A stretch of 64,000 bases of DNA from Strongylocentrotus droebachiensis (lineage: Eukaryota; Echinodermata; Echinoidea; Camarodonta; Strongylocentrotidae). Position numbers and translations under genes: made by a program. The notes under the pieces were generated by a model. It did no database searches and was not told the DNA's origin. It was given only the letters and a program-made list of their open reading frames with translations. This document shows, one piece after another, positions 62,361 through 64,000 of the stretch; the stretch's first letter is position 1; each line of letters begins with the position of its first letter. Location: assembly GCA_035222895.1 (NCBI GenBank), contig JAVYIG010007231.1, forward strand, positions 41,254-105,253, written 5' to 3'.

Positions 62361-62560
62361 TATTTCATTCTTTCAGGTTGTAGATCATCAAGTGGGCTGA
62401 AATGTCTCCCCGCTGATCCCGTATATATTGTAGAAAACGATAAGCTGGTAAAACTCTTAATAAGTAATTTCATTCGGCAAAATATTTGATGGTTTTTGAC
62501 GATATCTAAGACACCTTCTCCGGTGCCATATTGCAATATCAGGGTAAGGCCACTGCCAAT
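62358..62560 (-). promoter_or_regulatory. CNOT1: Presumed CNOT1 5' leader with three tiny upstream ORFs
   Basis: If this stretch is transcribed, it holds AUG-AAA-UAA at 62360-62368, whose stop overlaps the main AUG (UAAUG). It also holds a 7-codon uORF at 62365-62388 (MIYNLKE) and another at 62506-62529 (MAPEKVS). The transcription start site is unknown, and a splice site inside the leader cannot be excluded. Confidence 0.35.
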
Positions 62561-62789
62561 TTGAAGTCCTGGCAAATTTACAGGGGATAAGTTCCAACGA
62601 GTCAATAAATTTATCAATTGAGATACATAGTACATTTAATATATTTTTCAAAAATTATTTTTCGTCTTGAAATATAGTTTTTAAGTCATAACATTATGCC
62701 ATTAAATAAATAACAAGACATTAATAGTTTAATACCATCAATATAAATCTATCGTCTGTTCATTTAGCTATCACGGTAGGTATTATCGG

Positions 62790-62816
62790 TTTCGGTTCGG
62801 TTCGGTTCGGTTCGGA
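62790..62816. repeat. GGTTC pentanucleotide repeat
   Basis: Four to five tandem GGTTC units upstream of the CNOT1 start; function unknown. Confidence 0.7.
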
Positions 62817-63017
62817 AGCTGCAGCATGCTCGAAGCGATGACACAAGACAGTCAGTGCGAAGACAAGAAGAAGGGACATTTTTTTTTGCATTTATTAAAG
62901 GCATATATCTTCCTATTCTTTCTTCTTTTTTTTCTTTCTAAATATCTATCGAGATCCATTTGAGGTTCCGAAAAACACGGACTTCAAATTGGAAAATATG
63001 CTTAGAAACAGAGGCGG

Positions 63018-64000
63018 CGCTCCGGGGGGGGGGGGGGGGGGGCACAGTGCCCCCTCCCCCACTTGTTCATGTATCCCAAAAGTGCCCTTTTTTACTCAGG
63101 AAAAATGCCCCTTTAACTTTGACAAGTGCTCCTATTATTTTTCTTAATTGCCCCTTCCCCTTTCCACCTCCGATTAGTGCCCCTTTTATTTTGACACGTA
63201 CCCCTTTTCCTTTGACAAGTTCCCATTTTCCTTTGCAAAAAGTGTCCATTTTCCATTCTCATAAGTGCCTTTTTTAAATTTCTAGTAAGTTCCCCTTTTC
63301 AGGTGCGAGACTGAGCGCCCCTTTTCACTTTTGATTAGCGCCCCCTTCACCTTTGATAATTGCCCTATTCAAATCTGAGAGGTTCCCCTTTTGCTTTGAC
63401 AATTTCCCCTATTCCTTTATAAAAAGTGCCTCTTCACCTTTTAATAACAACCCCTTTTTAACTCGGATTTAACCTTATATTTTCACATGTGCCCCCCCCC
63501 TTTCCTTTTTAATAAGTGCACCTTTTCCTCATGATAACTGCTCCCATTTAAAAAAAGAGCCCTTTTCATTCTCATAAGTGTCCCTTTTATCTCTTGTAAA
63601 TTACCCTATTCAATTCTGAGAGATACTCTTTTTCCTTCTTATAAGTGCCCCTTCCCCTCCTAATTAGCCCTTTTCATCTTTGATAAGTGCCATGTTTATT
63701 TTAACATTTGCCTCTTTTTCTTGTTAATAAGAGCCACTTTTCACCTTCTCATAAAAGCCCCCTTTCACCTCTGATAAATGCCTCTATTAAAATCTGATCG
63801 GTGCCTCTTTTCTTTCATGTATGGTCAGCGCCCCTTTTCAGATGCGCTAAGTGCCCCCTTTTAACTCTGATAATTATTCTTTTAACAATGATATTATGTG
63901 CCCCTTATTAAATGCCCATTTTCCATTTTCTTAAAATCCTTTTCATCCCTGGTGCGTGCCTTTTTTTTAGGTGTAAGAAGTGCCCCATTTTCACCTCTGA
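63018..64000. repeat. Degenerate ~25-35-bp repeat field (GTGCCCCTTTT core), runs off the window
   Basis: After a G16 run the sequence is a long irregular succession of AAGTGCCCCTTTTCACC and TTTGATAAGTGCC variants, roughly 30 in 980 bp. It is pyrimidine-rich on plus. No gene is seen. Confidence 0.75.

Noticed and set aside
61186-61728. Two plus-strand ORFs in intron 1
   Set aside because: They overlap foldback elements and show no known domain.

Overview
This window is eukaryotic nuclear DNA, AT-rich, with one long spliced gene and many small transposable elements. Exon structure, protein divergence and repeat content (tRNA-headed SINEs ending in TTA/ATT microsatellite, many palindromic MITEs, a CR1/L2-like LINE fragment) point to a marine invertebrate. 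An echinoderm such as a sea urchin is my best guess, with moderate confidence; nothing here proves the taxon.

The minus strand carries the whole coding sequence of CNOT1, the scaffold of the CCR4-NOT deadenylase complex, from the ATG at 62360 to the TAA at 6122. I resolved 46 coding exons by hand. All introns are GT-AG, every phase joins, and the exons total 7626 bp, or 2541 residues plus stop. The order along the protein is: N-terminal HEAT region (exons 1-15), a low-complexity linker holding a 21-copy Gly-Ser-Asn-Met octapeptide repeat (exon 16), TTP-binding region (18-20), Thr/Pro linker (21), MIF4G/CAF1-binding region (22-25), CNOT9-binding region (about 26-31), connector (32-36), and C-terminal NOT1 homology domain binding CNOT2/CNOT3 (37-45). 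The repeat accounts for essentially the whole length difference from vertebrate CNOT1 (about 2376 aa).

The introns are a museum of repeats. They hold several MITE families flanked by TTAA, others flanked by TA, a family with 6-bp target duplications, a GC-rich MITE, four kinds of nested insertion, tRNA-derived SINEs, and a 151-bp tandem element carrying nuclear-receptor-like DR1 sites. Most striking is a 35-copy, 68-bp minisatellite in intron 24 that is built from the 3' splice site and first 28 nt of exon 25. Partial copies of the ends of exons 7 and 20 also lie in the following introns.

From 1 to 6121 (downstream) I recognise no coding gene, only the presumed 3'UTR, two MITEs and a possible first exon or promoter near 1700. 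From 62361 to 64000 (upstream) lie the presumed 5'UTR with three tiny uORFs, a GGTTC repeat and a degenerate roughly 30-bp repeat field that runs off the window.
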